Source of the DNA: Acidobacteriota bacterium
Lineage (GTDB): Bacteria; Acidobacteriota; Terriglobia; UBA7540
DNA length: 39,322 nucleotides
Direction of reading: 5' to 3'
NCBI GenBank assembly: GCA_021828285.1
Contig: JAKASG010000024.1
Span: 1-39,322 of the forward strand
Numbering within the stretch: the first letter of the stretch is position 1; each line of letters starts with the position of its first letter. The translations under genes and the position numbers were made by a program. The notes beneath the pieces are model-generated. The model saw only the letters and a list, made by a program, of their open reading frames with translations. It had not been told where the DNA came from and made no database searches. Below are positions 1 through 8,642 of the stretch, one piece after another.

Positions 1-2
1 TT

Positions 3-500
3 GGCAAATTCACGTGGCCGGAGAAAATCACGGAACAAGACCGGCGGGCGTATATCGAACAGATTGGCGAAGCGCCGGCGAAGCTGCGCGAGGCGGTGAA
101 GGGCTTGACCGACGCGCAGCTTGACACGCCCTATCGCGAGGGCGGATGGACGGTGCGGCAGGTAGTGCATCATTTGCCGGACAGCCACATGAACGCTTAC
201 ATCCGCTTCAAGCTGGCGCTGACGGAGACCGAGCCGACAATCAAGCCGTACGACCAGGCGCGCTGGGCGGAGCTTGCGGATTCGAAACTGCCCATTGAGC
301 CGTCGCTTGCTCTGAGGGATTCGCTGCACAAGCGCTGGGTGACGGTGCTTCGCGCGATGCAGCCAGGGGATTTTTCACGCACGCTGAAGCATCCCGAACT
401 CGGCCTGGTGGTGCTCGAAAGATACGTCGCGCTCTATGCCTGGCACGGCCGGCATCACGTGGCGCACATTACGGAGTTGCGAAAATCAAAGGGGTGGTAG
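3..500 (+). CDS. YfiT/DinB-like metal-dependent thiol transferase (5' end outside window)
   Basis: The frame is open from base 3 and ends at TAG 498-500, giving 165 codons; only the first few residues are missing. It matches the YfiT branch of the DinB/YfiT four-helix fold (Bacillus YfiT, once called a putative metal-dependent hydrolase, later a bacillithiol transferase). Visible signatures are the early GKFTWPEKIT stretch, then DTPYREGGWTVRQVVHHLPD, SHMNAYIRFKLALTE, and the C-terminal YAWHGRHHVAHITEL. The family binds a divalent metal with three histidines; the VVHH histidine and the HGRHH histidines are the likely ligands. The first ATG inside the window (96) lies well within the domain and is not the start. 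The thiol substrate in this organism is unknown. Family assignment is firm; function is inferred. Confidence 0.88.
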   Translation, partial: GKFTWPEKITEQDRRAYIEQIGEAPAKLREAVKGLTDAQLDTPYREGGWTVRQVVHHLPDSHMNAYIRFKLALTETEPTIKPYDQARWAELADSKLPIEPSLALRDSLHKRWVTVLRAMQPGDFSRTLKHPELGLVVLERYVALYAWHGRHHVAHITELRKSKGW

Positions 501-527
501 AAGCCCGAATCAAAAAGGGAGGAAACA

Positions 528-968
528 ATGCCGATTCGAAAGTCTGAAGCAGAATGGAAAGGAAATTTGATGGAAGGCAGCGGGCACATGAAGCTGGGCA
601 CGGGCGCCTACGATGGGCCTTTCACCTTCAAATCACGCATGGAAAACGGTGCGGGAACGAATCCCGAGGAATTGATCGCCGCTGCCCACGCCGGATGCTA
701 TTCAATGGCGTTTTCGGCGAGCCTCGGCAAGGCAGGATTCACGGCCCAGCGCGTCCATACCTCGGCGAGCGTGCATTTCGAAAAGCTCGAAGCCGGTTTC
801 ACGATCACCAGCATTGACCTTGAAATGGAAGCTGAAGTTCCCGGCATTGATGAAGCCAAATTCCTCGAGATCGCCGAGGGCGCGAAGAAGGGCTGCCCGG
901 TTTCGAAGGCCCTGGCCGCGACGCCCATCACTCTGAAGGCGCGATTGGTGAAAACCGCCGCGAATTGA
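528..968 (+). CDS. osmC: OsmC family peroxiredoxin (organic hydroperoxide reductase)
   Basis: This 146-residue protein is the usual length for OsmC/Ohr proteins, which reduce organic and fatty acid hydroperoxides in the cytoplasm with a two-cysteine mechanism. The peroxidatic Cys57 lies in AAHAGCYSMAFS and the resolving Cys123 in KKGCPVSKAL, both in family-typical context; NPEELIAAAHAGC is characteristic of OsmC rather than Ohr. GGGAGG sits 7-8 bases before the ATG and fixes the start. The gene follows the YfiT-like gene by 27 bases and its stop lies against the pdxT start, so the three may be co-transcribed. Reductant partners are not visible here. Confidence 0.9.
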   Translation: MPIRKSEAEWKGNLMEGSGHMKLGTGAYDGPFTFKSRMENGAGTNPEELIAAAHAGCYSMAFSASLGKAGFTAQRVHTSASVHFEKLEAGFTITSIDLEMEAEVPGIDEAKFLEIAEGAKKGCPVSKALAATPITLKARLVKTAAN

Positions 969-973
969 TTCGA

Positions 974-1555
974 ATGGCCCCGCCCAATGCTCATCCCTTT
1001 GGCATCCTGGCCGTGCAAGGCGATTTCGAGATGCACGCCCGGATGCTCAGCCGCATCGGAGCGCCGTGGAAACTGGTGAAGCGCGCCGCGGACTTCGATG
1101 GAATCGCGGGCTTGATTATGCCGGGCGGCGAAAGCACCACGATGCTGAAATTCTTCGCCGAAGAAGGTCTCGGCCAACCCGTCAAGGATTTCGTTGGGCG
1201 AGGGCAGCCGGTGTTTGGAACCTGCGCGGGAGCGATTCTGCTCGCGACGGAGGCGACGAATCCGCCTCAGGAAAGTCTGGGTCTGCTCGACATCACCATC
1301 GAACGGAACGCTTATGGCCGGCAGGTGGACAGCTCCGTGCGGCGCGGCGAATGCCCGGAACTTTCCGATCATCCGATCCAAATGGTCTTTATCCGCGCGC
1401 CGATAATCCGCCGCGTGGGCGAAGGAGTACGCGTGCTAGGGCGCGCCGACGGCTTGCCGGTGTTGGTGCAGAAGGGCAACGTCATCGCGTCCACGTTCCA
1501 TCCTGAATTGACGGATGATGAAACGATACACCGCTATTTCCTGCTTCAGCGGTGA
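974..1555 (+). CDS. pdxT: Pyridoxal 5'-phosphate synthase glutaminase subunit PdxT
   Basis: PdxT releases ammonia from glutamine and passes it to PdxS, which makes pyridoxal phosphate from ribose-5-phosphate and glyceraldehyde-3-phosphate. The protein has FGILAVQGDFEMH at the N-terminus, the glutamine-binding IMPGGESTT, the nucleophile Cys84 in PVFGTCAGAILLA, the LLDITIERNAYGRQVDS block and the catalytic His176/Glu178 in FHPELTDD, with length 193 as usual. I chose ATG 974; an in-frame TTG at 965 overlaps the osmC stop and would add three residues, and neither has a clear ribosome binding site. pdxS, its obligate partner and often its neighbour, is not in this window. Confidence 0.93.
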   Translation: MAPPNAHPFGILAVQGDFEMHARMLSRIGAPWKLVKRAADFDGIAGLIMPGGESTTMLKFFAEEGLGQPVKDFVGRGQPVFGTCAGAILLATEATNPPQESLGLLDITIERNAYGRQVDSSVRRGECPELSDHPIQMVFIRAPIIRRVGEGVRVLGRADGLPVLVQKGNVIASTFHPELTDDETIHRYFLLQR

Positions 1556-1618
1556 ATGCCGCCCGCTGCTTCTCGAAGCCGGTGGGATTGAAATCGAACT
1601 ATTGGAGGAACAGATTCC

Positions 1619-2068
1619 ATGCGTGAGGCAGTGGACCATCATGATGCAGAATTGCTGCTGAAACTTTACGACCTTCGACGCGAGGAAGTGCTGCGGCGGG
1701 CGCGGCAGTGGTTTTCGCAGGAACTTCGCGCGAAGAACCTCGAGGAATTCAACAAAGCTTGTCCGCCCGGGTCGGACGCGAATGCATGGTTTCGCATGGT
1801 GGTCACCTATTGGGAAATGGCCGCGAACATCGTCAATCATGGGCTGATCCAAAGCGAGTTCTTCTTTGAAAGCACCTCCGAATTCTTCATGGTCTGGGAA
1901 AAGATCAAGGCGGTCGTCCCCGCGTTGCGCGAGACGCGGAAGAACCCGCACATGTGGGAAAACCTGGAATCGCTCGCCGCCGAATACGCCAAATGGATGA
2001 AGAAGCGTGCGCCCGGAGCGCTCGAGAACTGGCGCGAGCGGATAGCGGCGATGACAAAGAAAGATTGA
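1619..2068 (+). CDS. Conserved helical protein of unknown function
   Basis: This 149-residue protein has no signal peptide or membrane segment. It is rich in Trp, Glu and Lys and predicted mainly helical. Landmarks are YDLRREEVLRRARQWF near residue 20, VVTYWEMAANIVNHGLI at 61-77, SEFFFESTSEFFMVWEKIK, and a basic Lys-rich C-terminus. The TYWE...VNHGLI...FF pattern recalls small helical proteins filed under DUF4760-like names, but I cannot confirm that. GGAGG sits about 10 bases before the ATG and supports the start. It lies 63 bases after pdxT and ends before the promoter of the Mo-hydroxylase operon, so it is likely the last gene of the upstream unit. Confidence 0.75.
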   Translation: MREAVDHHDAELLLKLYDLRREEVLRRARQWFSQELRAKNLEEFNKACPPGSDANAWFRMVVTYWEMAANIVNHGLIQSEFFFESTSEFFMVWEKIKAVVPALRETRKNPHMWENLESLAAEYAKWMKKRAPGALENWRERIAAMTKKD

Positions 2069-2085
2069 AAGATTTCCTGAACGGC

Positions 2086-2114
2086 TTGACTTTACCTGTA
2101 ACGAGTCGTATACC
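2086..2114 (+). promoter_or_regulatory. Sigma70-type promoter of the Mo-hydroxylase operon
   Basis: TTGACT (2086-2091) and TATACC (2109-2114) are separated by exactly 17 bases. Transcription would begin near 2121, leaving about 88 bases of leader before the GTG start at 2209. The motif match is seen directly; activity is inferred. Confidence 0.6.
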
Positions 2115-2208
2115 TGAATTTCTTTAGGATTTCTCGTTATTCGCGAGCGCCCACGCGGCCCGAGAGCGATTTTGCCTCTCCACTCGCAAAGATCAAAGGA
2201 GTTCCGCC

Positions 2209-2682
2209 GTGCGAATCCAAGTTAAAGTCAACGGAACGGCATTCGAAAGCGACGTCGAGCCGCGCCTTTTGCTGGTTCATTATTTGCGCGATGTGCTTGA
2301 CCTCACAGGAACGCACATCGGCTGCGAGACCTCGCTCTGCGGCGCCTGCACGGTGCTCGTGAATGGACATGCCGTGAAATCGTGCACATTGCTGGCTGTC
2401 CAGGCGAACGGCGCCGAAATCACGACCATCGAAGGACTGGCGAGCGATGGGAAGCTTCATCCGCTCCAGCAGGGATTTTGGGAAGAACACGGATTGCAGT
2501 GCGGCTTCTGCACGCCGGGAATGATTCTGGCCGCACACCAGTTGCTTTCCCGCAATCCGCATCCGACGGAAGCTGAAATTCGCAAGGGGCTCGAAGGAAA
2601 TCTTTGCCGCTGCACCGGCTACCAGCACATTGTGAAAGCGGTGCAATACGCGGCGGAAAAGGCGGCGACCGGCGGCCAGTGA
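2209..2682 (+). CDS. coxS: Molybdenum hydroxylase small subunit, [2Fe-2S] protein (CoxS-like)
   Basis: The small subunit carries two [2Fe-2S] clusters that pass electrons from the molybdenum site in the large subunit to FAD in the medium subunit. All eight cysteines are present: plant-ferredoxin-type C39, C44, C47 and C59, and the helical domain C98, C101, C133 and C135 (QCGFCTPGM and CRCTGY). Length 157 is typical. The start is GTG with AAAGGAG about 8 bases upstream. It is first in an S-L-M-G operon, the gene order usual for form II CO dehydrogenase-like enzymes. The gene symbol marks the family only; the substrate could be CO, an aldehyde or a heterocycle. Confidence 0.9.
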   Translation: MRIQVKVNGTAFESDVEPRLLLVHYLRDVLDLTGTHIGCETSLCGACTVLVNGHAVKSCTLLAVQANGAEITTIEGLASDGKLHPLQQGFWEEHGLQCGFCTPGMILAAHQLLSRNPHPTEAEIRKGLEGNLCRCTGYQHIVKAVQYAAEKAATGGQ

Positions 2683-2746
2683 GCCGTGAGCGGCGCGGAA
2701 CGCGCGCTCCAGCGGGCTTGCCGCTCGTCAATGTCTTCGAGGTTGA

Positions 2747-5083
2747 ATGATGGCGACCAAATACTTGGGCGAACGCATCAAGCGAAAGGAAGACCCGCGG
2801 CTCATTCAGGGGCGCGGCCATTACGTGGACGACCTCAAGCTCGGAGGGATGGCGCATCTCGCTTTCGCGCGCAGCCCGCACGCGCACGCGAGAATCAAGA
2901 GCATCGACGCGGGCGCGGCGGTTGCGACGCCCGGCGTTCTGGCCGTTTACACGGGAGAGGAACTCAAAGGACAAGTCGGCTTTGTTCCCTGCGCGGCCGG
3001 GCTTGAAGGATTGAAAATTCCGGATCATCCCTGCCTTGCGACGGGCACGGTGCATTATTTGGGCGAACCGGTTGCGGCGGTTGTGGCGACGAGCCGCTAC
3101 GGCGCTCGAGACGCTGCGGAGAAGATTGAAGTGGATTATGAGCCGTTGCCGGCCGTGCTGGACATGGAAAAGGCGCTCGTAAAAGGTTCCCCGCGAGTAC
3201 ACGAGCATCTCACTGACAACACTGCGTTCGTTGCGAAGCTCGAAGCGGGAGATTGGAATGCGGTGCGGCAGGATGCGTCGCTCAAAGTCATCAAGCAGCG
3301 GCTCATCAATCAGCGTCTCGCTCCCGCTTCGATGGAAACGCGCGGCGTGGTCGCGAGCTATTCTCCGGGCGAAGACACGCTCACCGTCTGGTCTTCCACC
3401 CAGATTCCGCACATCCTCAAAACCCAGCTCGCCATTATGTCAAAGCTCGATGAAGCGCGATGCCGCGTGATTACGCCCGAAGTGGGCGGGGGCTTCGGCA
3501 GCAAGCTGAACGTCTACGGCGAAGAAGGCGTCGCCTGCTTCGCCTCGCGCAAGCTCGGCAGGCCGGTGAAATGGATTGAAGGCCGGCGTGAAAATATGCT
3601 CGCGACTATCCACGGCCGCGATCAAATCAATGACCTCGAAATTTACGCCAAACCCGATGGCAAGGTGGCCGGCTTTCGATGCCGCATCCTGGCAAGCATG
3701 GGCGCTTACCATCAGCTCCTGACGCCGGCGATTCCCACGCTGACCGCCCTCATGATTTTGGGCGCCTACGATATTAAGAACGTGTTTGTCGAAACCGTCG
3801 GCGTGTTTACCAACGAGATGTCTACGGACGCTTACCGTGGGGCGGGGCGGCCGGAAGCAACGTACATCATCGAGCGCGCCATGGATTTGGTCGCCTTCGA
3901 ATTGAAGATGGATCCCGTGGAAGTCCGCAGGAAGAACTTCCCGTCTTCCGGCAAGGATATTTCGATGGCGACGGGAGTGGTTTACGACACGGCAAATTAT
4001 GAAAAGCCCCTCAAAAAAGCATTGCGCCTTGCCGGCTACAATCGCCTCCGTAAAGAACAAGAAAGGCTCCGCAAAAAGGGAAAATACCTGGGCATCGGTG
4101 TTTCGACCTACGTCGAGATCTGCGCGATGGGCCCTTCGAGCCGGATGCCGGGCGGCGGATGGGAAAGCGGCACGGTGCGCGTTGAGCCCACGGGCAAAGT
4201 CACGGTGCTGAGCGGCACCTCGCCGCACGGCCAGGGCGAAGAAACCACGTTCGCGCAAATCGTCGCAGAGCAGCTCGGCGTGTCTTTCGACGACGTTACG
4301 GTCTATCACGGCGATACGTCGGTGGTGCCGATGGGCATCGGAACGTTCGGCAGCCGCACGACGGCTGTGGGCGGATCGGCGATTTACTACGCCTCGGAGC
4401 GCATCAAGAAAAAGATGGCTAAATTCGCCGCCGCACGGCTCGGAGTAAAGCCTGGCGAGCTCCTCTTCCGCGACGGCAAAATCGAAACAAGCGACGGAGC
4501 GAAATCCGTGCCGTTCGGTTCGATTGTCGTTGATGCTTACTCCGCCAAGACGTTGCCCGCCGGCGTGGAGCCGGGTCTTTTCGAGCAATTCGTCTTCGAG
4601 CCGCCGAATTACACTTATCCTTTCGGCGCGCACATTGCGGTGGTTGAAATTGACGAGGAAACCGGCGAGGTCCGGCTGAGAGATTATTTTGCCGTAGACG
4701 ATTGCGGGCGCATTCTGAATCCTCTGCTCGTGGACGGGCAAATTCACGGCGGTCTCGCGCAGGGCATCGGCCAGGCGCTTTGGGAAGAGCATGTTTACGA
4801 CGAAAGCGGCCAGCTCCTGACCGGCACGTTCATGGATTACGCGCTGCCGAAGGCCGGTTGCTTCCCATGGTTCCACACGGCGAATACAGAAACCAGGACA
4901 CCCGTGAATCCGCTCGGCGTCAAGGGCGTGGGCGAAGCCGGAACTATCGGCTCGACGCCCGCCGTGGTCAACGCGGTTGTGGACGCGCTGCGTCCGCTGG
5001 GCGTTCGCCACGTTGATATGCCCCTCAAGCCTGAGAAAATTTGGAAGCTGATGAAAGGCAACGCAGGAGACGGCGGCCGGTAA
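2747..5083 (+). CDS. Molybdenum hydroxylase large subunit, form II CoxL-like
   Basis: This is the 778-residue catalytic subunit of the xanthine oxidase family, binding molybdopterin cytosine dinucleotide. Seen in order: N-terminal LGERIKRKEDPRLIQGRGHYVDD, the cofactor region GGGFGSKLNVYGEE, the loop AYRGAGR at 362-368, the GQGEET and GTFGSRTTAVGGSA cofactor loops, and the catalytic base Glu730 in GVKGVGEAGTIGS. AYRGAGR is the form II signature; true aerobic form I CO dehydrogenases have AYXCSFR with a copper-binding cysteine, which is absent here. CO oxidation is therefore doubtful, and aldehyde or purine-like substrates are equally possible. ATG is doubled at the start (2747/2750). It lies 64 bases after the small subunit gene. 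Confidence 0.9.
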   Translation: MMATKYLGERIKRKEDPRLIQGRGHYVDDLKLGGMAHLAFARSPHAHARIKSIDAGAAVATPGVLAVYTGEELKGQVGFVPCAAGLEGLKIPDHPCLATGTVHYLGEPVAAVVATSRYGARDAAEKIEVDYEPLPAVLDMEKALVKGSPRVHEHLTDNTAFVAKLEAGDWNAVRQDASLKVIKQRLINQRLAPASMETRGVVASYSPGEDTLTVWSSTQIPHILKTQLAIMSKLDEARCRVITPEVGGGFGSKLNVYGEEGVACFASRKLGRPVKWIEGRRENMLATIHGRDQINDLEIYAKPDGKVAGFRCRILASMGAYHQLLTPAIPTLTALMILGAYDIKNVFVETVGVFTNEMSTDAYRGAGRPEATYIIERAMDLVAFELKMDPVEVRRKNFPSSGKDISMATGVVYDTANYEKPLKKALRLAGYNRLRKEQERLRKKGKYLGIGVSTYVEICAMGPSSRMPGGGWESGTVRVEPTGKVTVLSGTSPHGQGEETTFAQIVAEQLGVSFDDVTVYHGDTSVVPMGIGTFGSRTTAVGGSAIYYASERIKKKMAKFAAARLGVKPGELLFRDGKIETSDGAKSVPFGSIVVDAYSAKTLPAGVEPGLFEQFVFEPPNYTYPFGAHIAVVEIDEETGEVRLRDYFAVDDCGRILNPLLVDGQIHGGLAQGIGQALWEEHVYDESGQLLTGTFMDYALPKAGCFPWFHTANTETRTPVNPLGVKGVGEAGTIGSTPAVVNAVVDALRPLGVRHVDMPLKPEKIWKLMKGNAGDGGR

Positions 5084-5164
5084 GCCGGATGAAGCGAGCG
5101 CTGGTTTTGCTTCTGCCAATGGCCGTTCGAATTTAACTGAATTCAGCTTTTATTGGAGCGCAGG

Positions 5165-6037
5165 ATGATCTCTGAATCTTTCGAGTATCACGTTCCGAAG
5201 ACCATCGAAGAGGCTCTCGGAATGATCGGCGAGTTCGGCGATGAGAGCAAAGTCCTGGCCGGCGGGCACAGCCTGCTTCCCATGATGAAGTTGCGCCTCG
5301 CCTCACCGAAACATCTGATTGATATCGGCCGCATCGGCGCTCTCCGTTACATTCGCGAAAGCGAGGGTCAACTGGAATTAGGGGCGCTCACCACGCACTT
5401 CGAAATCGAATCTTCGTCGCTCCTCAAATCGAAATGCCCGTTACTCCCTGAAACTGCGCGCGAAATCGGCGACGTGCAAGTGTGCAACCGCGGGACCCTC
5501 GGCGGAAGTCTGGTCCACGCCGATCCGGCCGCTGACTGGCCTGCGGCCATGCTGGCGGTCGAAGCAGAGATGGTCGCTCGCGGCCCCCACGGCGAGCGGA
5601 AGATCCGAGCGCGGGACTTTTTTGTGGATTTGATGGCGACCGCGCTTCAATCGGACGAGTTGCTGACGGCGATCCGTGTTTCACCTTTACCCGCGCGCAC
5701 GGGCGACGCTTACTTGAAGCTGCATCATCCGGCTTCAGGCTTCGCTGTGGTCGGCGTGGCTGTCCGCCTGACGCTTGCCGAATCGGGTTCCATCGGCGAG
5801 GCGCGCGTGGGGGTTACGGGCGTGGGCGCGAAGCCTTATCGTGCTGAGGAAACGGAAAGACTCCTGGCCGGAAAATCTCCCACCGCGAAGCGCCTTGAGG
5901 AAGCCGCAGCGCACGCGGCCGATGGGGTGGACGCCAATTCCGATCTTTACGCTTCAGGCGATTACCGCAAGCACCTCGCAGCGGTTTACGCTCGACGAGC
6001 CATCCAGCGCGCCGCCGAGAGAGCCGCCGGCCGCTAA
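5165..6037 (+). CDS. coxM: Molybdenum hydroxylase medium subunit, FAD-binding (CoxM-like)
   Basis: The medium subunit takes electrons from the iron-sulphur subunit and hands them to a quinone or other acceptor. The protein opens MISESFEYHVPKTIEEAL as in CoxM proteins and carries both FAD motifs: AGGHSLLPMMKLR near 33-45 and TLGGSLVHADPAADW near 113-127. The C-terminal part is the CO_deh_flav_C domain (GVGAKPYRAEETERLL). ATG 5165 is chosen because GGAG lies 6 bases upstream and the domain starts there; the TTG at 5153 adds four unneeded residues. It is the third gene of the S-L-M-G operon, 81 bases after the large subunit gene. Confidence 0.9.
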   Translation: MISESFEYHVPKTIEEALGMIGEFGDESKVLAGGHSLLPMMKLRLASPKHLIDIGRIGALRYIRESEGQLELGALTTHFEIESSSLLKSKCPLLPETAREIGDVQVCNRGTLGGSLVHADPAADWPAAMLAVEAEMVARGPHGERKIRARDFFVDLMATALQSDELLTAIRVSPLPARTGDAYLKLHHPASGFAVVGVAVRLTLAESGSIGEARVGVTGVGAKPYRAEETERLLAGKSPTAKRLEEAAAHAADGVDANSDLYASGDYRKHLAAVYARRAIQRAAERAAGR

Positions 6038-6081
6038 TCCTCGCGAGAACGGCCTCAAGCCCTCGCGCAGAATAATCCGCT

Positions 6082-6513
6082 ATGAAGATCGAAGGCGTTT
6101 ACAAGCTGGCCGCAGTCCGCGAGCGGGTTTTCGAACGCTTACTCGATCCCGAATCCCTCGCGAAAGCCATGCCCGGCTGCGACAGCTTTGAAGAACGCGG
6201 CGACGGCGCTTATACCGCGCGGATCAAAGTGGGCGTCGGTCCGATCAAAGGGACTTACGAAGCGCGGGTTGAGATTCTGGATCGAGTCCCTCCCGAGCAT
6301 TACCGAATGACCGTCGAGGGAAAAGGCTCCGGCGGATTCGTGAAAGGCGATGGAGCCGTTCATCTCAGCCCTGAGGGTGACGGGACATTGCTGAAGTATT
6401 CAGGCGAAGTGCAGGTTGGAGGATTGATCGCTTCCGTCGGGCAGCGCATGATGCAAACCGCCGCGAAGCAAATCGTCAATCAATTTTTCCAGGCCTTCGT
6501 CAAGCTTACTTGA
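6082..6513 (+). CDS. coxG: CoxG family SRPBCC protein
   Basis: This 143-residue protein has the SRPBCC/START-like fold of CoxG, which in carboxydotrophs anchors the CO dehydrogenase to the membrane. Landmarks: the N-terminal strand MKIEGVYKL, DPESLAKAMPGCDSFEE, the core YTARIKVGVGPIKGTYEARV, and the C-terminal helix GQRMMQTAAKQIVNQFFQAF. There is no long membrane tail of the kind seen in longer CoxG proteins, so this is the short form. It follows coxM by 44 bases and closes the operon. No maturation genes (coxD, coxE, coxF) are nearby, so cofactor insertion must depend on genes elsewhere. Confidence 0.85.
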   Translation: MKIEGVYKLAAVRERVFERLLDPESLAKAMPGCDSFEERGDGAYTARIKVGVGPIKGTYEARVEILDRVPPEHYRMTVEGKGSGGFVKGDGAVHLSPEGDGTLLKYSGEVQVGGLIASVGQRMMQTAAKQIVNQFFQAFVKLT

Positions 6514-6684
6514 TCGTCCCGCGGAGAACGCCACGACGTCCGCGTGCAGCCCATTCCGAGAAAGCATTGACAGCCGGTTTTCTGTGTCCGTTTCTTGCGC
6601 ATCCCGCAATTTTCCATTACGATGCTCAGTTTCCCTATGCGAATAGCACCGCCTCTCGCGCGGCGCGGGCGCAGGGTAGCAAGA

Positions 6685-8580
6685 ATGGCTCGGTGGTTTG
6701 GGCGCAAAACTCGCATCCTCGGCAATATCAAAATAATTGCCGCCGTCTGCTTCTGCGCTTCGACCAGCGCAATGGTTTTCGGCGCGCAAGGAAATCGCAA
6801 ACCCGGGCCGCCGCTCGGGCTGAATTACCAATTGTTTCTCAAGCGGCCGACCACTCATCTGATGAAGGTTGAGATCACAGTCCGCAACGTGGATGAGCCG
6901 TCGCTCGATTTTGTGATGCCCGCGTGGGCTCCGGGCCGCTACGCCATTTACGATTTCGCGAAAAACGTGCAGCAGTTCTCGGCGCGCGGCGCCCGGGGGC
7001 AGACGCTTTCCTGGAGCGAAACGGACAAGGAAACCTGGAAAGTCATCACCCAAGGCGCGGGCGGGAAAGTTGAAGTGGACTACCGAGTTTTTGGCAATGA
7101 TTTGACCGGGTCGTTTACTCAATTCGATACGACTCACGCCGCGCTCAACGGCGCGTCCGTCTTTATGTATGTCGCGGGGCACAAGCCTGATCCGCTGACG
7201 CTGACGGTTCACCCGCCGCCCGACTGGAAAATCTACAGCGGGTATTCGCTCGATCCCGATCAGCAAACCTTCCACGTGCGCGATTACGACATCCTCGTGG
7301 ATACGCCGCTTGAAATTTCACCCGACTGCACGGTGGATGAGTTCAAGGAAGATGGAAAAACGTTCCGAGTGGCCGTTCACAGTTACACCGGTTCGAGCGA
7401 TCCAAGCCGAGAGGCGCTCGTCGCAGGGCTGAAAAAAATCGTCGCCGTGGAGATGGCGATGATGCCCGCGCCCGGCTTCAAGGCGTACACGTTTCTCTTT
7501 CACTTCGATCCCGAGCTCGTGCTCGGCGACGGGATGGAGCATTTGAATTCGACGGACATCATCGTGAGCCATCCTTTCGACGCCGACGGGGTCGAAGAGG
7601 CGCTCGAAATCGCCGCGCACGAATTTTTCCACGTCTGGAATCTGAAGCGGCTGCGGCCTGCGGGCCTCGGCCCGTTCAACTACGAGCGGGAAGTTTACAC
7701 GCCGTCGCTGTGGTTTGTTGAAGGCGTGACGCAATATTACACTTACGTCAATCTCTACCGTTCGCGGCTCTGGACTCGCGCGCAATTTCTCGCGCAATTG
7801 GCCGAGGAAATCCGCACGCTGCGCAATGAGCCAGGGCGGAGGCTGATGTCGGCCGAGAGTTCGAGTTTCCACGCGTGGTTTTACGACCGCTCGCCGCAAA
7901 TGCAGGAAACGAACTTCGCGAACTCGACGATTTCCTATTACAACAAGGGCGCGCTCCTCGGGATGCTCCTCGACCTTGAAATCCGCGAACGTACCGGCGG
8001 CCGGAAATCGCTCGACAGCGTGATGCGGCTGATGTACAGGAAATTCTATGAATCGCCTGCAACCACCTATTACGGGCCCGGGCGCGGCTATACCGAGCGC
8101 GACATTCTGAACGCGGTGAACGAGGTTTCGGGCGCGGATTTCAGCGATTTCTTCAAACAATACGTCGCGGGAACCGCGTCGCTGCCCTATGCCGAGGCCT
8201 TCGCGGGCGCCGGATTGAAGCTCGCCGTCTCCGTCCAGCCGGGAACGCCGCCGAGCCTGGGCGTGATGACTCGTCCCACCGATCTCGGCCTCGAAATCAC
8301 CGCCGTTCGTCCGGGCGGTCCCGCCGACCGCGCCGGCCTCAGCCGCGACGATCAGTTGATTTCCGTGGACCAACGCTCGCTCGCGACCGATACCTTGTCC
8401 GACCGCCTGGGAATTTACCCGCCCGGCGCAAAAGTGCCGTTTGAAGTCGAGCGCCATCTGCAACGCAAAATGATTTTCGTGACGCTCGGCCCACCCCGCC
8501 CGAACGATTACGAGATTCAAGACGCTCCCGCCGCGACGCCCGCCCAAATCGCCATCCGCAAAGGCTGGCTCAGCCAATAG
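6685..8580 (+). CDS. Exported M61 (glycyl aminopeptidase family) peptidase with C-terminal PDZ domain
   Basis: This is a zinc aminopeptidase of family M61. The metal site is HEFFH at 312-316 followed by Glu346 in FVEGVTQYY. The N-terminal domain carries the M61 block PAWAPGRYAIYDFAKNVQQF, and a PDZ domain occupies about 520-610 (AVRPGGPADRAGLSRDDQLISV). I chose ATG 6685 because it gives a clean signal peptide: basic MARWFGRKTR, a hydrophobic core and a cut after VFGA; AGGG sits 9 bases upstream. In-frame starts at 6595 (TTG), 6622 and 6637 would add up to 30 basic residues. A perfect TTGACA at 6567 and a TTGCGC/TACGAT pair at 6595/6618 lie upstream. A paralogue lies at 27365-29260. Confidence 0.87.
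   Translation: MARWFGRKTRILGNIKIIAAVCFCASTSAMVFGAQGNRKPGPPLGLNYQLFLKRPTTHLMKVEITVRNVDEPSLDFVMPAWAPGRYAIYDFAKNVQQFSARGARGQTLSWSETDKETWKVITQGAGGKVEVDYRVFGNDLTGSFTQFDTTHAALNGASVFMYVAGHKPDPLTLTVHPPPDWKIYSGYSLDPDQQTFHVRDYDILVDTPLEISPDCTVDEFKEDGKTFRVAVHSYTGSSDPSREALVAGLKKIVAVEMAMMPAPGFKAYTFLFHFDPELVLGDGMEHLNSTDIIVSHPFDADGVEEALEIAAHEFFHVWNLKRLRPAGLGPFNYEREVYTPSLWFVEGVTQYYTYVNLYRSRLWTRAQFLAQLAEEIRTLRNEPGRRLMSAESSSFHAWFYDRSPQMQETNFANSTISYYNKGALLGMLLDLEIRERTGGRKSLDSVMRLMYRKFYESPATTYYGPGRGYTERDILNAVNEVSGADFSDFFKQYVAGTASLPYAEAFAGAGLKLAVSVQPGTPPSLGVMTRPTDLGLEITAVRPGGPADRAGLSRDDQLISVDQRSLATDTLSDRLGIYPPGAKVPFEVERHLQRKMIFVTLGPPRPNDYEIQDAPAATPAQIAIRKGWLSQ
8545..8580 (+). repeat. First copy of an imperfect repeat: tail of the M61 gene
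   Basis: The last 36 bases of the M61 gene (encoding IAIRKGWLSQ and stop) reappear at 10417-10452 as IRIRKGWPGK and stop, with about 29 of 37 positions identical and the stop codon conserved. The two copies bracket the exported-protein cassette. Confidence 0.55.
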
Positions 8581-8642
8581 GTTCGCGCGCGCGACAGCCC
8601 GTCAGTCATTGATTAATCTTTCCTAACCAACAAAAATCTCTC

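Noticed and set aside
3440-5119. 559-codon minus-strand open frame opposite the Mo-hydroxylase large subunit gene
   Set aside because: Low-complexity His/Arg/Ala composition and no protein motif; it is the antisense shadow of a clearly conserved gene in G+C-rich DNA.
6567-6596. Perfect TTGACA before the first M61 gene as a promoter
   Set aside because: No acceptable -10 lies 16-18 bases downstream (best is TTTCTT); a TTGCGC/TACGAT pair further on is equally weak, so neither is called.
7318-8577. 419-codon minus-strand open frame opposite the first M61 gene
   Set aside because: No motifs, and the plus strand carries the zinc site and PDZ domain.
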